NCBI RefSeq assembly: GCF_900103825.1
Contig: NZ_FNIF01000035.1
Location: 1-34,643, forward strand
Reading direction: 5' to 3'
DNA from: Paenibacillus sp. yr247
Lineage (GTDB): Bacteria; Bacillota; Bacilli; Paenibacillales; NBRC-103111
Length of the DNA stretch: 34,643 bases
Program-made: the position numbers and the translations under genes
Part shown: one piece after another, positions 1 to 8,765 of the stretch
Numbering within the stretch: position 1 is the first letter of the stretch
Layout: each line of letters begins with the position of its first letter
Notes under the pieces: model-generated
The model's input: only the letters and a program-made list of their open reading frames with translations
Databases searched by the model: none
What the model was told of the DNA's origin: nothing

Positions 1-306
1 CTATGGACAGAGGTGTGCGACTTGTCAGCCGTTCTTTCCGCGATCGATCAAGGATATGAAGTGTATATCGTAACCGATACTTCAGGCGGCGTATCGAAAG
101 AAGCGCACGATATGGCGGTTAAACGCATGATTCAAGCCGGAGCAACACCAATCACATGGGAGCAATACTTGCTAGAGCTGCAACGTGACTGGGCTCGTTC
201 CGAAACGTACAAAGCCACTACAGATATTGCCAAAGAACACGGCGGCGCATACGGATTAGGCATTATTTACTCGCAAGCTATGTTTGGCGGTAAAGAAGGA
301 CATTAA
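1..306 (+). CDS. Isochorismatase-family cysteine hydrolase, 3' part
   Basis: The frame is open from base 1, so the gene starts upstream of the window and about 101 codons are visible. The visible start LWTEVC carries the Cys that is the nucleophile in isochorismatase-like (YcaC-type) hydrolases, followed by the family's LSAIDQGYEVYIVTDTSGG and an EAHD segment. The C-terminal part with TWEQYLLELQRDWAR is typical of YcaC-like proteins of about 200 residues. The substrate is unknown: members act on various amides or isochorismate-like compounds in the cytosol. The GTG at base 13 is internal and not a real start. A strong terminator follows 16 bases after the stop, so the gene ends its transcription unit. 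Confidence 0.85.
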   Translation, partial: LWTEVCDLSAVLSAIDQGYEVYIVTDTSGGVSKEAHDMAVKRMIQAGATPITWEQYLLELQRDWARSETYKATTDIAKEHGGAYGLGIIYSQAMFGGKEGH

Positions 307-321
307 TCGAAAAGCTTATCG

Positions 322-356
322 AAAATCACGAAGCAGAATTTGCTTCGTGATTTTTT
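322..356 (+). terminator. Rho-independent terminator
   Basis: A 13-bp stem (323-335 with 341-353) around a 5-base loop runs into a T tract at 351-356. It ends the isochorismatase-family gene. Confidence 0.85.
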
Positions 357-456
357 CATCAACCTAAAAAATACTTAACGATCTTAAATAATTTCTGACT
401 GCTTGAGGAAAGGTAGACACTTCCTGAAGATGTAATCCCTATATTGAAGCAAAGAT

Positions 457-602
457 ATGAAGGTCACAGCGAGCGTATATGCGGATGGAACAGGCTCCGC
501 TATCGCTTCCGTCGTGCTGAATTCTATCGCATCGAATGAGCCTGACAACGGGCTCGGCGATGGCGATACGGTAAACCATTCAGGATGCGGCAGTCCTCAG
601 CG
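457..602 (+). pseudogene. Fragment of a secreted-protein C-terminal Ig-like domain (copy 1)
   Basis: The frame from ATG 457 reads VTASVYADGTGSAIASVV and then EPDNGLGDGD, close to the better-preserved copy at 6290-6577 in both protein and DNA. This kind of domain is found at the C-terminus of large secreted or surface proteins of Paenibacillaceae. The frame breaks near base 572: the next domain residues (NDIQDA) appear in another frame. By about base 600 the sequence changes into the tail of an unrelated sugar-binding protein. No upstream part of the parent gene is present. It is not expected to make a functional product. Confidence 0.65.
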
Positions 603-710
603 GTCAAAACCTTCGATACGATGTTGGCCGGCATGAAGGCTGCAGGAAGCGAGAAAGTTGAAAAGATCATTAATGACAATTATCAAGCCAGACTGAAGCT
701 TTGGAAATAA
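603..710 (+). pseudogene. C-terminal remnant of an extracellular sugar-binding lipoprotein
   Basis: An open stretch of 35 codons ends in TAA and reads VKTFDTMLAGMKAAGSEKV, then IINDNYQARLKLWK. This matches from memory the C-terminus of Paenibacillus extracellular solute-binding proteins of ABC sugar importers (DUF3502-containing type). Such proteins have about 500 residues, so over 90% of the gene is missing. The 5' side is joined directly to the secreted-domain fragment. A terminator follows 8 bases downstream and probably belonged to the original gene. The family call is good, but the exact subfamily is from memory. Confidence 0.6.
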
Positions 711-718
711 GTCATCTG

Positions 719-756
719 CGCGAGGAACAGCTTGCTCGAGCTATTCCTCGCGTTTT
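719..756 (+). terminator. Rho-independent terminator
   Basis: Arms at 719-727 and 744-752 (9 bp) with a partly paired inner part, followed by four T. It lies directly after the sugar-binding protein remnant. Confidence 0.7.
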
Positions 757-1766
757 CCAAACCACATGCAACTAAAGGGATTAGAATTTACGCTCCTTGA
801 AGCCGTGTTACGGAGACATTAATAATACATAGATGAGATTGGGAGTTATTGAAGTATCATTGAAGAGCATATATTTGTATAGCAAAAGTGGTATGTTTGT
901 GTCGCCGAACGGACAATAAAGATGAGATGATTGTAAGAGGGGAAGAACATACATCCACAGCGATTCGCGCACAGCGCGTTTTTTTATTTTAAGGATATAC
1001 TTGGTTGCCATACACTTTTTTGACAATGGATTGTACATTCAGATTTTCCCATTGCAGAGTCATCGAATACTTAGGCCAGCAATAACAATTTTCTTTTTGC
1101 CGAAGTTTTTACTTTATCTACAACGTGTTGGTCTTCCCACGCATTCATGGTTGTACAGTCGAGGTGGTGAGAGCTTTTCTCTCTGGATTACCGCAACAAG
1201 TTTCTTCATATGTTCAGCCTAAGGACGCAGCAAGAAATTGAAGGCTGTCCAAGACTCAGATTATTCACCCCGTGATGGAACTAACTAGTAAACGGCATGA
1301 ATCGACCGGCAGAAGCATCGCGCTCTTTGAGCGGCTTTCAATGATTATGCATGGGGGACGCAAGTGATTATTAAAACCTGGTTTAACCGCTTTTCCCGCT
1401 TTTCCACAAGTTTCACGAGCAAGTGGAGCGCTGTTGATTATTGAACGCAATTCCGGGATAAAGTATGTTGATCAAACCATCGTATATATAACGCATTTTG
1501 TATCATGGGTAGTCGTAGTTGGGATTTCTTACATTTTCATCACAACAGAAGGGGAGATCAACAATGATTTGGTTGTTTATATGGGCTTTCCCATAGGGGA
1601 ATTTCACAAAGTGATGATGAGAGCCATTCGATATATGCAGGACAACTACCGGAAGGATTTGAAAATAATAAAAGATACAGATTAATATAATGTTTCTGAA
1701 TTGGTAAGTGTTTTCTTGAAATTCTAGGCAGCCATGATTTAAGTATGCTAAATGGTGAAGCAATGA
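757..1766. other. About 1 kb without an intact gene; possible regulator debris
   Basis: No convincing intact ORF is seen. Two short stretches look like scraps of two-component or AraC-type regulators. At 1366-1440 one frame reads VIIKTWFNRFSRFSTSF, like the membrane-proximal start of a sensor kinase or AraC regulator. At 1610-1725 the frames read AIRYMQDNYRKDLKI and then, shifted, NVSELVSVFLK, like an AraC-type DNA-binding domain. A minus-strand frame near 1110-1210 (MKKLVAVIQREKL) is unassigned. These calls are weak and rest on short matches. Confidence 0.3.
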
Positions 1767-2123
1767 GACCTTTGTGGAATCAAAGAGTTTGTGCTGGCTT
1801 ATGGTTCCAATCACGTTTTTACGAATTCAGTCATTAATAAAACAGTTGCAAATGTAGCAAGCGAATCGCAGTTGATTGTCACCCGGATATAAGAATCAAT
1901 TCTGAATGCCGAAAATTGTGCAAACATCATTACAGTAAATTTAAATAAAATCGTTCCAGTAGATCGGAATACGATCCAGGATGAATTCACTAATCAATAC
2001 TTGGTTACCCAAGTTGATACTCGGTTGGATTTGGATTTGCTATTTTTCCCGGATGTAGAGGCGGCAGCTTTTCTCGAGATGAATAACCAGCTGTATACAA
2101 CAAATAAGTGGAACGCGCATTGA
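1767..2123 (+). pseudogene. Unrecognised broken gene with one in-frame stop
   Basis: One frame stays coherent for about 118 codons, interrupted only by a TAA at 1890-1892 and ended by TGA at 2121-2123. It reads LAYGSNHVFTNSVINKTVAN before the stop. After it come NIITVNLNKIVPVDRNTIQD and FTNQYLVTQVDTRLDLDLLF. The codon pattern and continuity argue for a former gene rather than noise. The 5' end also seems broken, with a TGA at 1764-1766. The family is not recognised. It lies 72 bases before the GH95 gene in the same direction, so it may have belonged to the same carbohydrate operon. Confidence 0.4.
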
Positions 2124-2195
2124 GGATCAGTTCGGCTTTGAAAGGTTGAAGCGAAACAATTGCAGTATCAATAAGCTTAATTGGAGGTTGAACAC

Positions 2196-4586
2196 ATGCA
2201 AACGTTATTCTATCGCCAACCCGCACACAACTGGAACGAAGCGCTGCCGATCGGCAACGGCCGTATTGGGGCTATGGTATTCGGCGGCATCGAGACGGAG
2301 CGGCTTCAGCTTAACGAAGATACGCTATGGTCCGGCTTGCCGAAGGATGGGAATAATCCGCAAGCAAAAGAAGCGCTGGGCAAAGTACGAAACCTGCTGC
2401 GGGAAAGTCGTTATGTCGATGCGGAGAACGAGTGCCGGCACATGCTCGGTCCGTACACGCAATCGTACTTGCCTTTCGGCGAATTGAGTTTGCGCTTCCG
2501 CCATGGAGATGTAGGTGCTGATTATACGCGCAGTCTGGATTTGCAGAATGCCGTTACCAAGGTCACTTACCGTATCGGCGAAATCATGTATACTCGAACC
2601 TGCTTCGTGTCGCATCCCGATCAATCGCTTGTGATGCATATCGAAGCCAGCCGTCCCGGAGTAATCTCTTTTACGGCCCGACTGGATAGCCAGCTTCCTT
2701 TTCACACTTCCTGGAGCGGGAAGGAATGGATGTTGCATGGCATGGCTCCGGAGCACGCCGACCCTAATTACTTCAACACTTCCAATCCGCTCATCTATGC
2801 AGATCCGGACACGAGCGAAGCGATGCGATTCGTAGGGAAAGTGAGCGCGCGCGTCGCGGAAGGAAATGTGATTGGCGATCATGATGGCCTACATATTTCA
2901 GGTGCGACCGACGTTACCCTGTTTTTTTGCGCAGCTACCAGCTTTAACGGTTTTGATAAACAGCCCGGCTCGCAGGGGAAAAATCCCGCGGAGCTCGTCT
3001 CCTCCTATATGGACGCGGCACTTCGGCAACCGTTCGGGCAGCTCTACGCTTCCCATACGGACGATTATCGCAGTCTCTTCGATAGAGTAAAGCTGGATAT
3101 AGGCCCTGCACCCGAGGAAGCCGCTATTCCTACCGATCAGCTTATCGCCGAACAGGGGAGCCAGAGCAAAGCGCTGATTGAGCTGCTGTTTCATTACGGG
3201 CGTTATCTAATGATCGCCAGTTCTCGGAGCGGTACGCAGCCGACGAATTTGCAAGGAATATGGAACCGCGATGTGCGTCCGCCTTGGAGCAGCAACTACA
3301 CAATGAATATTAACGCGCAGATGAATTATTGGCCGGCGGAAACGTGCAATCTGTCCGAGTGTCACGAGCCGTTTCTTTCCTTCGTCGGCAGATTGGCCAA
3401 GAACGGAGCAGAGACCGCGGCGATTAACTACGGCTGCAGAGGGTGGACGTCCCATCACAATTCGGACATTTGGGCGCATACGGCACCGGTCGGCGACTTC
3501 GGGAACGGAGATCCGACTTGGGCGTTTTGGCCGATGGGTGGGGTATGGTCCACCCAGCATCTATGGGAGCATTATTTGTTCAACCGCGACGAATCGTTTT
3601 TGCGCGATTACGCCTATCCGCTATTGAAGGGGGCAGCGTTATTCGCTTTGGACTGGACGTTCTCTAATGAGCAAGGGTATTTGGTCACCGGGCCTTCCAC
3701 GTCGCCAGAGAATAAATTCAAAGTGGGAGTCAGTCAGGCAAGCGGGGTCAGCACGGCAGCCACGATGGATCTTATGCTGCTGTGGGAGCTGTTCAGCAAC
3801 TGTATCGAAGCGACGGAAATTTTGCGTACAGATGAGGAGTTCTGCGCTGAGCTGCGCTCCGCAAGAGACAGGCTACTGCCGCTGCAAATCGGCAGAGAGG
3901 GCCGACTTCAGGAGTGGAGCGTCGATTTTGACGACACGGATCCTTATCACCGGCATGTCTCACATTTGTTCGGGGTCTACCCGGGACGTCAGCTAGGTTC
4001 AGAGCATAATCCGGAACTGTTTGCGGCGGCAAGGCGCTCTTTGGACATCAGGGGGGACGATGGCACGGGCTGGAGCTTGGCGTGGAAAGTATGCCTTTGG
4101 GCGCGATTGGGAGACGGGAACCGGGCAGCTGCTCTATTCCCTAATTTGCTTCGGTTGGTGAAAGAGGATGGGGTGAACTACCATCACGGAGGGGTTTACG
4201 TCAACTTATTGGATGCCCATCCTCCTTTTCAGATCGACGGTAATTTCGGCGTAACCGCGGGCATCGCGGAAATGCTCCTGCAATCACATCACGAGGCGAT
4301 TGAGCTGTTGCCTGCCTTGCCGGATGCGTGGCCAACGGGCAGCATAAGCGGCTTACGTGCTCGGGGCGGCTTTGAGGTCAGCGTGAAATGGGAACGGATG
4401 AAGCTTGCGGAGGCCGAAATTGTATCTCGTTTGGGTACACATTGCCGCGTGCGTGCATCGGTTCCTCTGCGGGTCATCGATGCCGACAGTGGGTCGGTGT
4501 TAACGACGGGAGATGATCATAACCAGCATGTCGAGTTTCTGACGGAAGCGGGAAAGGTGTATCGGATCATCCCAAAAAATTTATAG
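2196..4586 (+). CDS. GH95 alpha-L-fucosidase (796 aa)
   Basis: Glycoside hydrolase family 95; members release alpha-1,2-linked L-fucose, and some act on L-galactose, by an inverting mechanism. The family pattern is seen throughout: the N-terminal NEALPIGNGRIGAMVFGG and QLNEDTLWSG, the central NYTMNINAQMNYWPAETCNL near residues 365-385, WAFWPMGG, TGPSTSPENKF (its Glu matches the proposed catalytic acid region), and HPPFQIDGNFG near residue 675. Length is typical for the family. The reading frame is open from TTG 2181, but ATG 2196 is the better start, with GGAGG at 2183-2187 and an 8-base gap. There is no signal peptide, so the enzyme is probably cytoplasmic and acts on imported oligosaccharides. 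It is followed after 153 bases by a sugar isomerase-like gene. Confidence 0.92.
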   Translation: MQTLFYRQPAHNWNEALPIGNGRIGAMVFGGIETERLQLNEDTLWSGLPKDGNNPQAKEALGKVRNLLRESRYVDAENECRHMLGPYTQSYLPFGELSLRFRHGDVGADYTRSLDLQNAVTKVTYRIGEIMYTRTCFVSHPDQSLVMHIEASRPGVISFTARLDSQLPFHTSWSGKEWMLHGMAPEHADPNYFNTSNPLIYADPDTSEAMRFVGKVSARVAEGNVIGDHDGLHISGATDVTLFFCAATSFNGFDKQPGSQGKNPAELVSSYMDAALRQPFGQLYASHTDDYRSLFDRVKLDIGPAPEEAAIPTDQLIAEQGSQSKALIELLFHYGRYLMIASSRSGTQPTNLQGIWNRDVRPPWSSNYTMNINAQMNYWPAETCNLSECHEPFLSFVGRLAKNGAETAAINYGCRGWTSHHNSDIWAHTAPVGDFGNGDPTWAFWPMGGVWSTQHLWEHYLFNRDESFLRDYAYPLLKGAALFALDWTFSNEQGYLVTGPSTSPENKFKVGVSQASGVSTAATMDLMLLWELFSNCIEATEILRTDEEFCAELRSARDRLLPLQIGREGRLQEWSVDFDDTDPYHRHVSHLFGVYPGRQLGSEHNPELFAAARRSLDIRGDDGTGWSLAWKVCLWARLGDGNRAAALFPNLLRLVKEDGVNYHHGGVYVNLLDAHPPFQIDGNFGVTAGIAEMLLQSHHEAIELLPALPDAWPTGSISGLRARGGFEVSVKWERMKLAEAEIVSRLGTHCRVRASVPLRVIDADSGSVLTTGDDHNQHVEFLTEAGKVYRIIPKNL

Positions 4587-4739
4587 TTATAGCGGTTTTG
4601 GAATAAAGTTGCGATGGTCACTCCGGTTGTTCCTATGGGAATGGCGCAAGTATTTGGATATGTATTAAAACACCACATGCGAGCGTACAGCTTCCAGGCT
4701 GCTGCGCAAAATGCTGCCAAGAAAGCGAGTGGGTTAAAG

Positions 4740-5966
4740 ATGACAGACATGGCGACTGATCCGCGCATTTTTTTGTCGATCGATAATTGCTTCGCGTCCA
4801 AGAGATGGACTCGGCCTTCCGAATGGATTAGACTAATCCGGTCCATGGGCGTCCGATTTATCGAAGCGAGCGCGGATAACGAATGCGATCCTTTATACTG
4901 CAGCAAAGAATATTTATCGGACTGGATCCGCGAAGTGAATGAAGCGAGCCTCGCCCACGGGGCGCAAATCGCCAATGTGTACTCCGGTCACGGCACCTAT
5001 TCAACGCTTGGCTTAACGCATACGGATCCTCGCAACCGCGAGCATATGCTGCGCAATTGGCTGAAGCCGATGGCGGATATCGCCTCCGGGCTGTCGGCGG
5101 GAATCGGCTTTTACTGCCATGCTTTCGCAGACGCGGTGCTCCAGGACCCAGCGGCTTATACCGAGATGGAACATGAGCTGTACGGCTCTTTAGCAGAAAT
5201 GGCGGAATATTGCGCCGAGCTCGGCATTCCCGCCAGCGGGGTGGAGCAAATGTATTCGCCCCACCAAATCCCGTGGACGGTCAAAGGAGCGGAGAAACTG
5301 CTGAAATCCGTTCAGGCGATATGCGGACGGCCATTCTACCTGACGATCGATACCGGCCATCAAACTGGGCAGCGCCGATTCCTGAAGCCGAGCTGCGATC
5401 AAATCAAGGAATTCGCAAGAAGAATTAGAACCGGCCAAGGGGCGCAATCGCTCCCCTTGTGGCTCGGGTCGTCGTCGGCCTATCGCCTCTTTGATGAACT
5501 AGCCGCCGAATCGGGCGCGAGCGAAGACGAGCGGATCGAACAATTGTTGCAAGATTTCGATCGGCATCCGCATCTGTTCGCCGAATACGAGGACGGCGAT
5601 CCTTACATTTGGCTGGAAACATTGGGCAGTTACTCGCCGATCGTCCATTTGCAGCAGACGGACGGCTTCGCGTCCGCTCATCGGCCGTTCAACGCGGAGA
5701 ACAACGGGAAAGGGATTATTGATGGAGCCGAGGTGCTGCGCGCGATCGCCCGGGCTTACGGGAGGGAGCATGCGGACGGATTGCCTCCAAGGTGCGCCGA
5801 GGTCTATTTGACGCTGGAAATCTTTGCGGGAACGAGCCAGACGAATCAAGCTGTTCTCCGTGGTATGCGAAGCTCGGTCGACTATTGGCGGAAGCTTGTT
5901 CCCCAGGACGGGATGAATCTTAGCGAGCTCATATCCCTATTACCGAACAGGAGGGAGTTTGAATAA
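4740..5966 (+). CDS. Xylose isomerase-like TIM-barrel sugar isomerase/epimerase (408 aa)
   Basis: Reads as a sugar phosphate isomerase/epimerase-type TIM barrel (AP endonuclease family 2 fold). Segments include IRLIRSMGVRFIEASADNE, GIGFYCHAF, PASGVEQMYSPHQIPW, the metal-site-like LTIDTGHQTG and HLQQTDG. The substrate is unknown; next to a fucosidase it may act on L-fucose or a related sugar. The frame is open upstream from 4614 and gives 42 extra residues with no ribosome binding site. ATG 4740 was chosen because the typical barrel start (IFLSIDNCF) follows at once. ATG 4749 is also possible, and both have only weak ribosome binding sites. Confidence 0.75.
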   Translation: MTDMATDPRIFLSIDNCFASKRWTRPSEWIRLIRSMGVRFIEASADNECDPLYCSKEYLSDWIREVNEASLAHGAQIANVYSGHGTYSTLGLTHTDPRNREHMLRNWLKPMADIASGLSAGIGFYCHAFADAVLQDPAAYTEMEHELYGSLAEMAEYCAELGIPASGVEQMYSPHQIPWTVKGAEKLLKSVQAICGRPFYLTIDTGHQTGQRRFLKPSCDQIKEFARRIRTGQGAQSLPLWLGSSSAYRLFDELAAESGASEDERIEQLLQDFDRHPHLFAEYEDGDPYIWLETLGSYSPIVHLQQTDGFASAHRPFNAENNGKGIIDGAEVLRAIARAYGREHADGLPPRCAEVYLTLEIFAGTSQTNQAVLRGMRSSVDYWRKLVPQDGMNLSELISLLPNRREFE

Positions 5967-6006
5967 ATCACCGATGGGGACAACGGGTAACCCCACGCTC
6001 AATGTG

Positions 6007-6026
6007 AGCAGACTGAGGTCTGCTTT
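6007..6026 (+). terminator. Possible weak terminator
   Basis: A 7-bp hairpin AGCAGAC/GTCTGCT with a TGAG loop and only a short T run, 40 bases after the isomerase gene. Confidence 0.35.
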
Positions 6027-6289
6027 ACTTACAATAATGCTTTTCTTATTTGCAAGAACCCGTAGCGGCGGTTTTTACATGTTGGATTCGTTGGAGGAGG
6101 AGGATCCATCTAGTTAAATTAAGAAAAGGAGGTGCATTACAAGACATCTATTATCTAAAAGTCAATGTCTAAAGATAAAGCATTGAGAACAGGATTTTTG
6201 TTCCAATGCAGTGACCGCAATTCCCGTCTTCCGTGATTGCACCATTGAAAGCGTTGTCAAAAAAAGCCTGCGGTGACGATTTTTTGAGG

Positions 6290-6577
6290 GTGAGCGTTTA
6301 TGCGGATGGAACCGGCTCCGATATCGCATCCGTCTTGCTGACCTCGATCTCGTCAAATGATCCTGACAACGGGCTCGGTGACGGCGATACGACGAACGAC
6401 ATTCAAGACGCGGTGATCGGAACATACGACACATCGTTCAACCTCCGCGCGGAGCGATCCGGTAAAGGCAGCGGCCGAATTTATACTATCACTTACACAG
6501 TAACCTGTTTAGCCGGAAACACAACAACCGCATCGACTCAAGTGGTCGTTTCCTCACAGCGAAGGCAACAACAATAA
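6290..6577 (+). pseudogene. C-terminal Ig-like domain of a lost secreted protein (copy 2)
   Basis: The frame (open from 6233, real homology from about 6290) reads VSVYADGTGSDIASVLL, then DPDNGLGDGDTTNDIQDAV, SFNLRAERSGKGSGRIYTI and TYTVTCLAGNTTTASTQVVV, and stops at 6577. This is one repeat of the type that ends large secreted proteins in Paenibacillaceae. The 5' part is unrelated sequence with no ribosome binding site, so the rest of the protein is missing. It is the better-preserved partner of the fragment at 457-602. The pair flanks the fucosidase region in direct orientation. Confidence 0.65.
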
Positions 6578-6932
6578 TAATAACATTAATTATAATAAAA
6601 ATAACAAATGAATGAGCATAAGCGCTTTTGATGAATGTATAAATGATAACTTCACGGCATTCATTTAAGCTTAGGAAGGCGCGTTCTATCGTGGTAGCTT
6701 TCCACGAATTCCTTGCAAGGCAACTACAAGTGGTATCAAACTAAATTACAAGGAAAATCAAAATGAGGTCGCTCCTCTTTTGTTTATTAAAGTAAAGGGC
6801 AGTAGAGCGTGGCGGATACTTCCAGTGGATAGGGCCGTTAAGAGTTAGCTTTAACCTGATAATACGGAAGGCAGGATAGTTTGAAGTAATCCTTTACGTT
6901 AAATTGTGGTTAAAAAGCCAAAGGTGGATTCA
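6578..6932. other. Intergenic region upstream of tagA
   Basis: No intact gene. It contains an AT-rich run after the secreted-domain fragment and an AAGCGCTT core (6619-6628) that is only a partial cre match. A short frame ending near 6760 reads SLQGNYKWYQTKLQGKSK before a TGA; it could be the tail of a lost gene but is not identified. Sequence near 6788-6820 resembles short intergenic stretches at 24774 and 29270. Confidence 0.35.
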
Positions 6933-7619
6933 ATGGAGAACTGTTCGCAAATAATGGGAATTCCAGTACCGAAAATAACTATGGAAGATACAGTCCACAT
7001 AATTGACCAAGTAATAACGGAAAAAAAAGCGGAACTGTTCCATGTGGTAACACTAAATCCAGAAATCACCATGTCCTGTCAACATGATCCACTGCTCCGT
7101 TCCATAATAGATGAGGCGGGTCACCTTACCGCGGATGGAGCTGGTATTGTCATGGTCTCCCGTTTAAAAGGGAATCCACTTCCCGAACGTGTTACAGGAT
7201 GTGATCTTCTAATCAATTTATTGGAGATAGGGAATAGAAATAATTGGTCGTTTTATTTTCTGGGCGCGAACGAGATGACTAGTAAAAAGGCTGCAGAAGT
7301 AATAAGTATGACTTACCCAAACATATCCGTTTTGGGTAGACAGCAGGGCTTTTTTGATCAGAGGGATGAGGTACAAATTGCAGAAGAAATTGCGACCTTG
7401 AGTCCCGATGTTTTAGTAGTTGCACTTGGAGCCCCAAAAGCTGAATTTTGGATACATAAGTTTAAAAACAAATTAAATGTTAGGGTTGCTATTGGCGTTG
7501 GAGGAAGTCTCGATATCATTGCCGGGACAGTAAAAAGAGCACCAGTTATATGGCAGAGGTTAAATGTGGAATGGCTTTATCGATTAATAATCAACCTTTT
7601 AGATGGCGAAGACAATTAA
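6933..7619 (+). CDS. tagA: WecG/TagA/CpsF-family glycosyltransferase (228 aa)
   Basis: GT26 family. TagA transfers N-acetylmannosamine from UDP-ManNAc to undecaprenyl-PP-GlcNAc, the first committed step of wall teichoic acid linkage-unit synthesis, on the inner face of the membrane. Family marks in order are VVTLNPEITM near residue 40, HLTADGAGIVMVSRLKG (conserved Asp), PERVTGCDL, FYFLGA, LVVALGAPKAEFWI and GVGGSLDIIAGTVKRAP. Length is typical. The frame opens at GTG 6906, but ATG 6933 has AAGGTGG at 6921-6927 with a 5-base gap and fits the usual N-terminus (IMGIPVPKITMEDT). It stands alone here, with no other teichoic acid genes nearby, and ends at a strong terminator. Confidence 0.88.
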   Translation: MENCSQIMGIPVPKITMEDTVHIIDQVITEKKAELFHVVTLNPEITMSCQHDPLLRSIIDEAGHLTADGAGIVMVSRLKGNPLPERVTGCDLLINLLEIGNRNNWSFYFLGANEMTSKKAAEVISMTYPNISVLGRQQGFFDQRDEVQIAEEIATLSPDVLVVALGAPKAEFWIHKFKNKLNVRVAIGVGGSLDIIAGTVKRAPVIWQRLNVEWLYRLIINLLDGEDN

Positions 7620-7694
7620 TTTTGCCTCGTTTTGTAATGAAAGCATTGTTGTTTAAAGAAAATAATCGTTTATAACGGAACTTCAGCTTAATTT

Positions 7695-7740
7695 GGAGAA
7701 GGCTGCCGACAACGCTAATAACGGCAGCCTTCTCCGTTAA
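7695..7740 (+). terminator. Rho-independent terminator after tagA
   Basis: Perfect 14-bp arms at 7695-7708 and 7722-7735 with a 13-base loop. Only a weak T-rich tail follows. Confidence 0.75.
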
Positions 7741-7822
7741 TTATGATAAATGCTGGGATACAGGACACAGATTTCTGATTACAGTAATATAGTTAGAAAT
7801 GATATATAAGCATTGGTGATGA

Positions 7823-8299
7823 ATGATAGTGAAAAACGATGAAAAGCTTGAAAATATTTTGAAGAATGGTGAAGATACAGAATTAATAAGAGCCCTAACA
7901 TCAAGCGTAGATCCAAATACATTTATTCAATATAGCCCATTAATTAGACTTGCCACACATTATAATCAGCCCAAGCTGGTTCAAATTTTATTATTTGCAG
8001 GGGCGAACCCGGATATTGGCGATTCAAATAGAGGGATGACTGCTCTAATTGATGCTGCATACAAGGGTTATAAGGATATTGTTAAAATTCTCATACCTTT
8101 CACAAAAAACATTAATTTTGCAGAAACTGTATTCGGTCATACAGCATTAATGGGAGCTTCAAGAGGGGGAGAATTGGAAATTGTTGCGCTTTAAGTGTAA
8201 AACGGCTCTGACAAAAATATAGTTAATAAGTATGGATAAACTGCTCTTGACCTTGCAATTCAAAAAGGGTTTGAAGATAAAGTCAGCTTTCTTAAATAA
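7823..8299 (+). pseudogene. Ankyrin-repeat protein with three in-frame TAA codons
   Basis: The intact part (123 codons) shows ankyrin repeats: SPLIRLATHYNQPKLVQIL with FAGANPDIGD, then MTALIDAAYKGYKDIVKIL, then GHTALMGASRGGELEIVAL. The repeat series continues in the same frame beyond the first stop: NGSDKNIVNKYG, a stop, then TALDLAIQKGFEDKVSFLK and a final TAA at 8297-8299. The stops are at 8192-8194, 8198-8200 and 8237-8239, all TAA, with no frameshift. The start is ATG 7823 with a weak ribosome binding site. A 123-residue truncated product could still be made. Role unknown; ankyrin proteins usually bind other proteins. Confidence 0.7.
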
Positions 8300-8348
8300 C
8301 AATCATCATTCAACTACCCTGAAAATCTATGCGGCTTGCTTGGTAATC

Positions 8349-8765
8349 GCAGATTCATTCATTCGCGAGCTTCCCCAAGGCTACGATACCGTATTGTCGG
8401 AACAATTGCGGCTTAGCGGCGGACAAGTTCAGCGATTAGCTATATCCAGAATGCTGCTGAAAGAAGCTCCTTGTCTGCTATTGGATGAACCGACAGCAGG
8501 GCTCGATATGGAGAATAAGGAGCTCGTGAAAAAGTCATTGGAACAATGGGGAACGGATCGTACAACCATTTTAGTTACCCATCAATGGGATATGGTTCGT
8601 TCCGAAGATTGTATCCTTATGCTCCAGGCTGGCAAAATGGCAGCTTACGGCAATCATAATACCTTGATGACCGACAATATTATGTATGCAGATATGATGA
8701 TGGCCGATGGAGAGGTGCATGACATCGAGTCAAATGCAGGAAATCAGGAGGGAATTGCCGGATGA
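8349..8765 (+). pseudogene. cydD: cydD remnant: C-terminal half of the ABC ATPase domain
   Basis: From about base 8349 the frame reads ADSFIRELPQGYDTVLSE, LRLSGGQVQRLAISRMLL (ABC signature), CLLLDEPTAGLD (Walker B) and TILVTHQWD (H-loop). The transmembrane domain and the Walker A motif are missing. Just upstream the sequence belongs to the ankyrin gene, so a deletion has joined the two. CydD normally pairs with CydC as a heterodimeric exporter of glutathione/cysteine and haem-linked reductant needed for cytochrome bd assembly. The call as CydD rests on its position, overlapping the CydC-type gene by 4 bases in the usual cydDC order. An ATG at 8232 opens the frame but belongs to the wrong sequence. 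Confidence 0.7.

Noticed and set aside
2325..2882. Long minus-strand open frame (185 codons) inside the GH95 gene
   Set aside because: It lies wholly within a well-supported gene, has no ribosome binding site and reads as the shadow of the plus-strand codons.
6615..6630. AAGCGCTT core near 6620 as a cre site
   Set aside because: The flanks differ from the consensus at four positions and no promoter or gene start is close.
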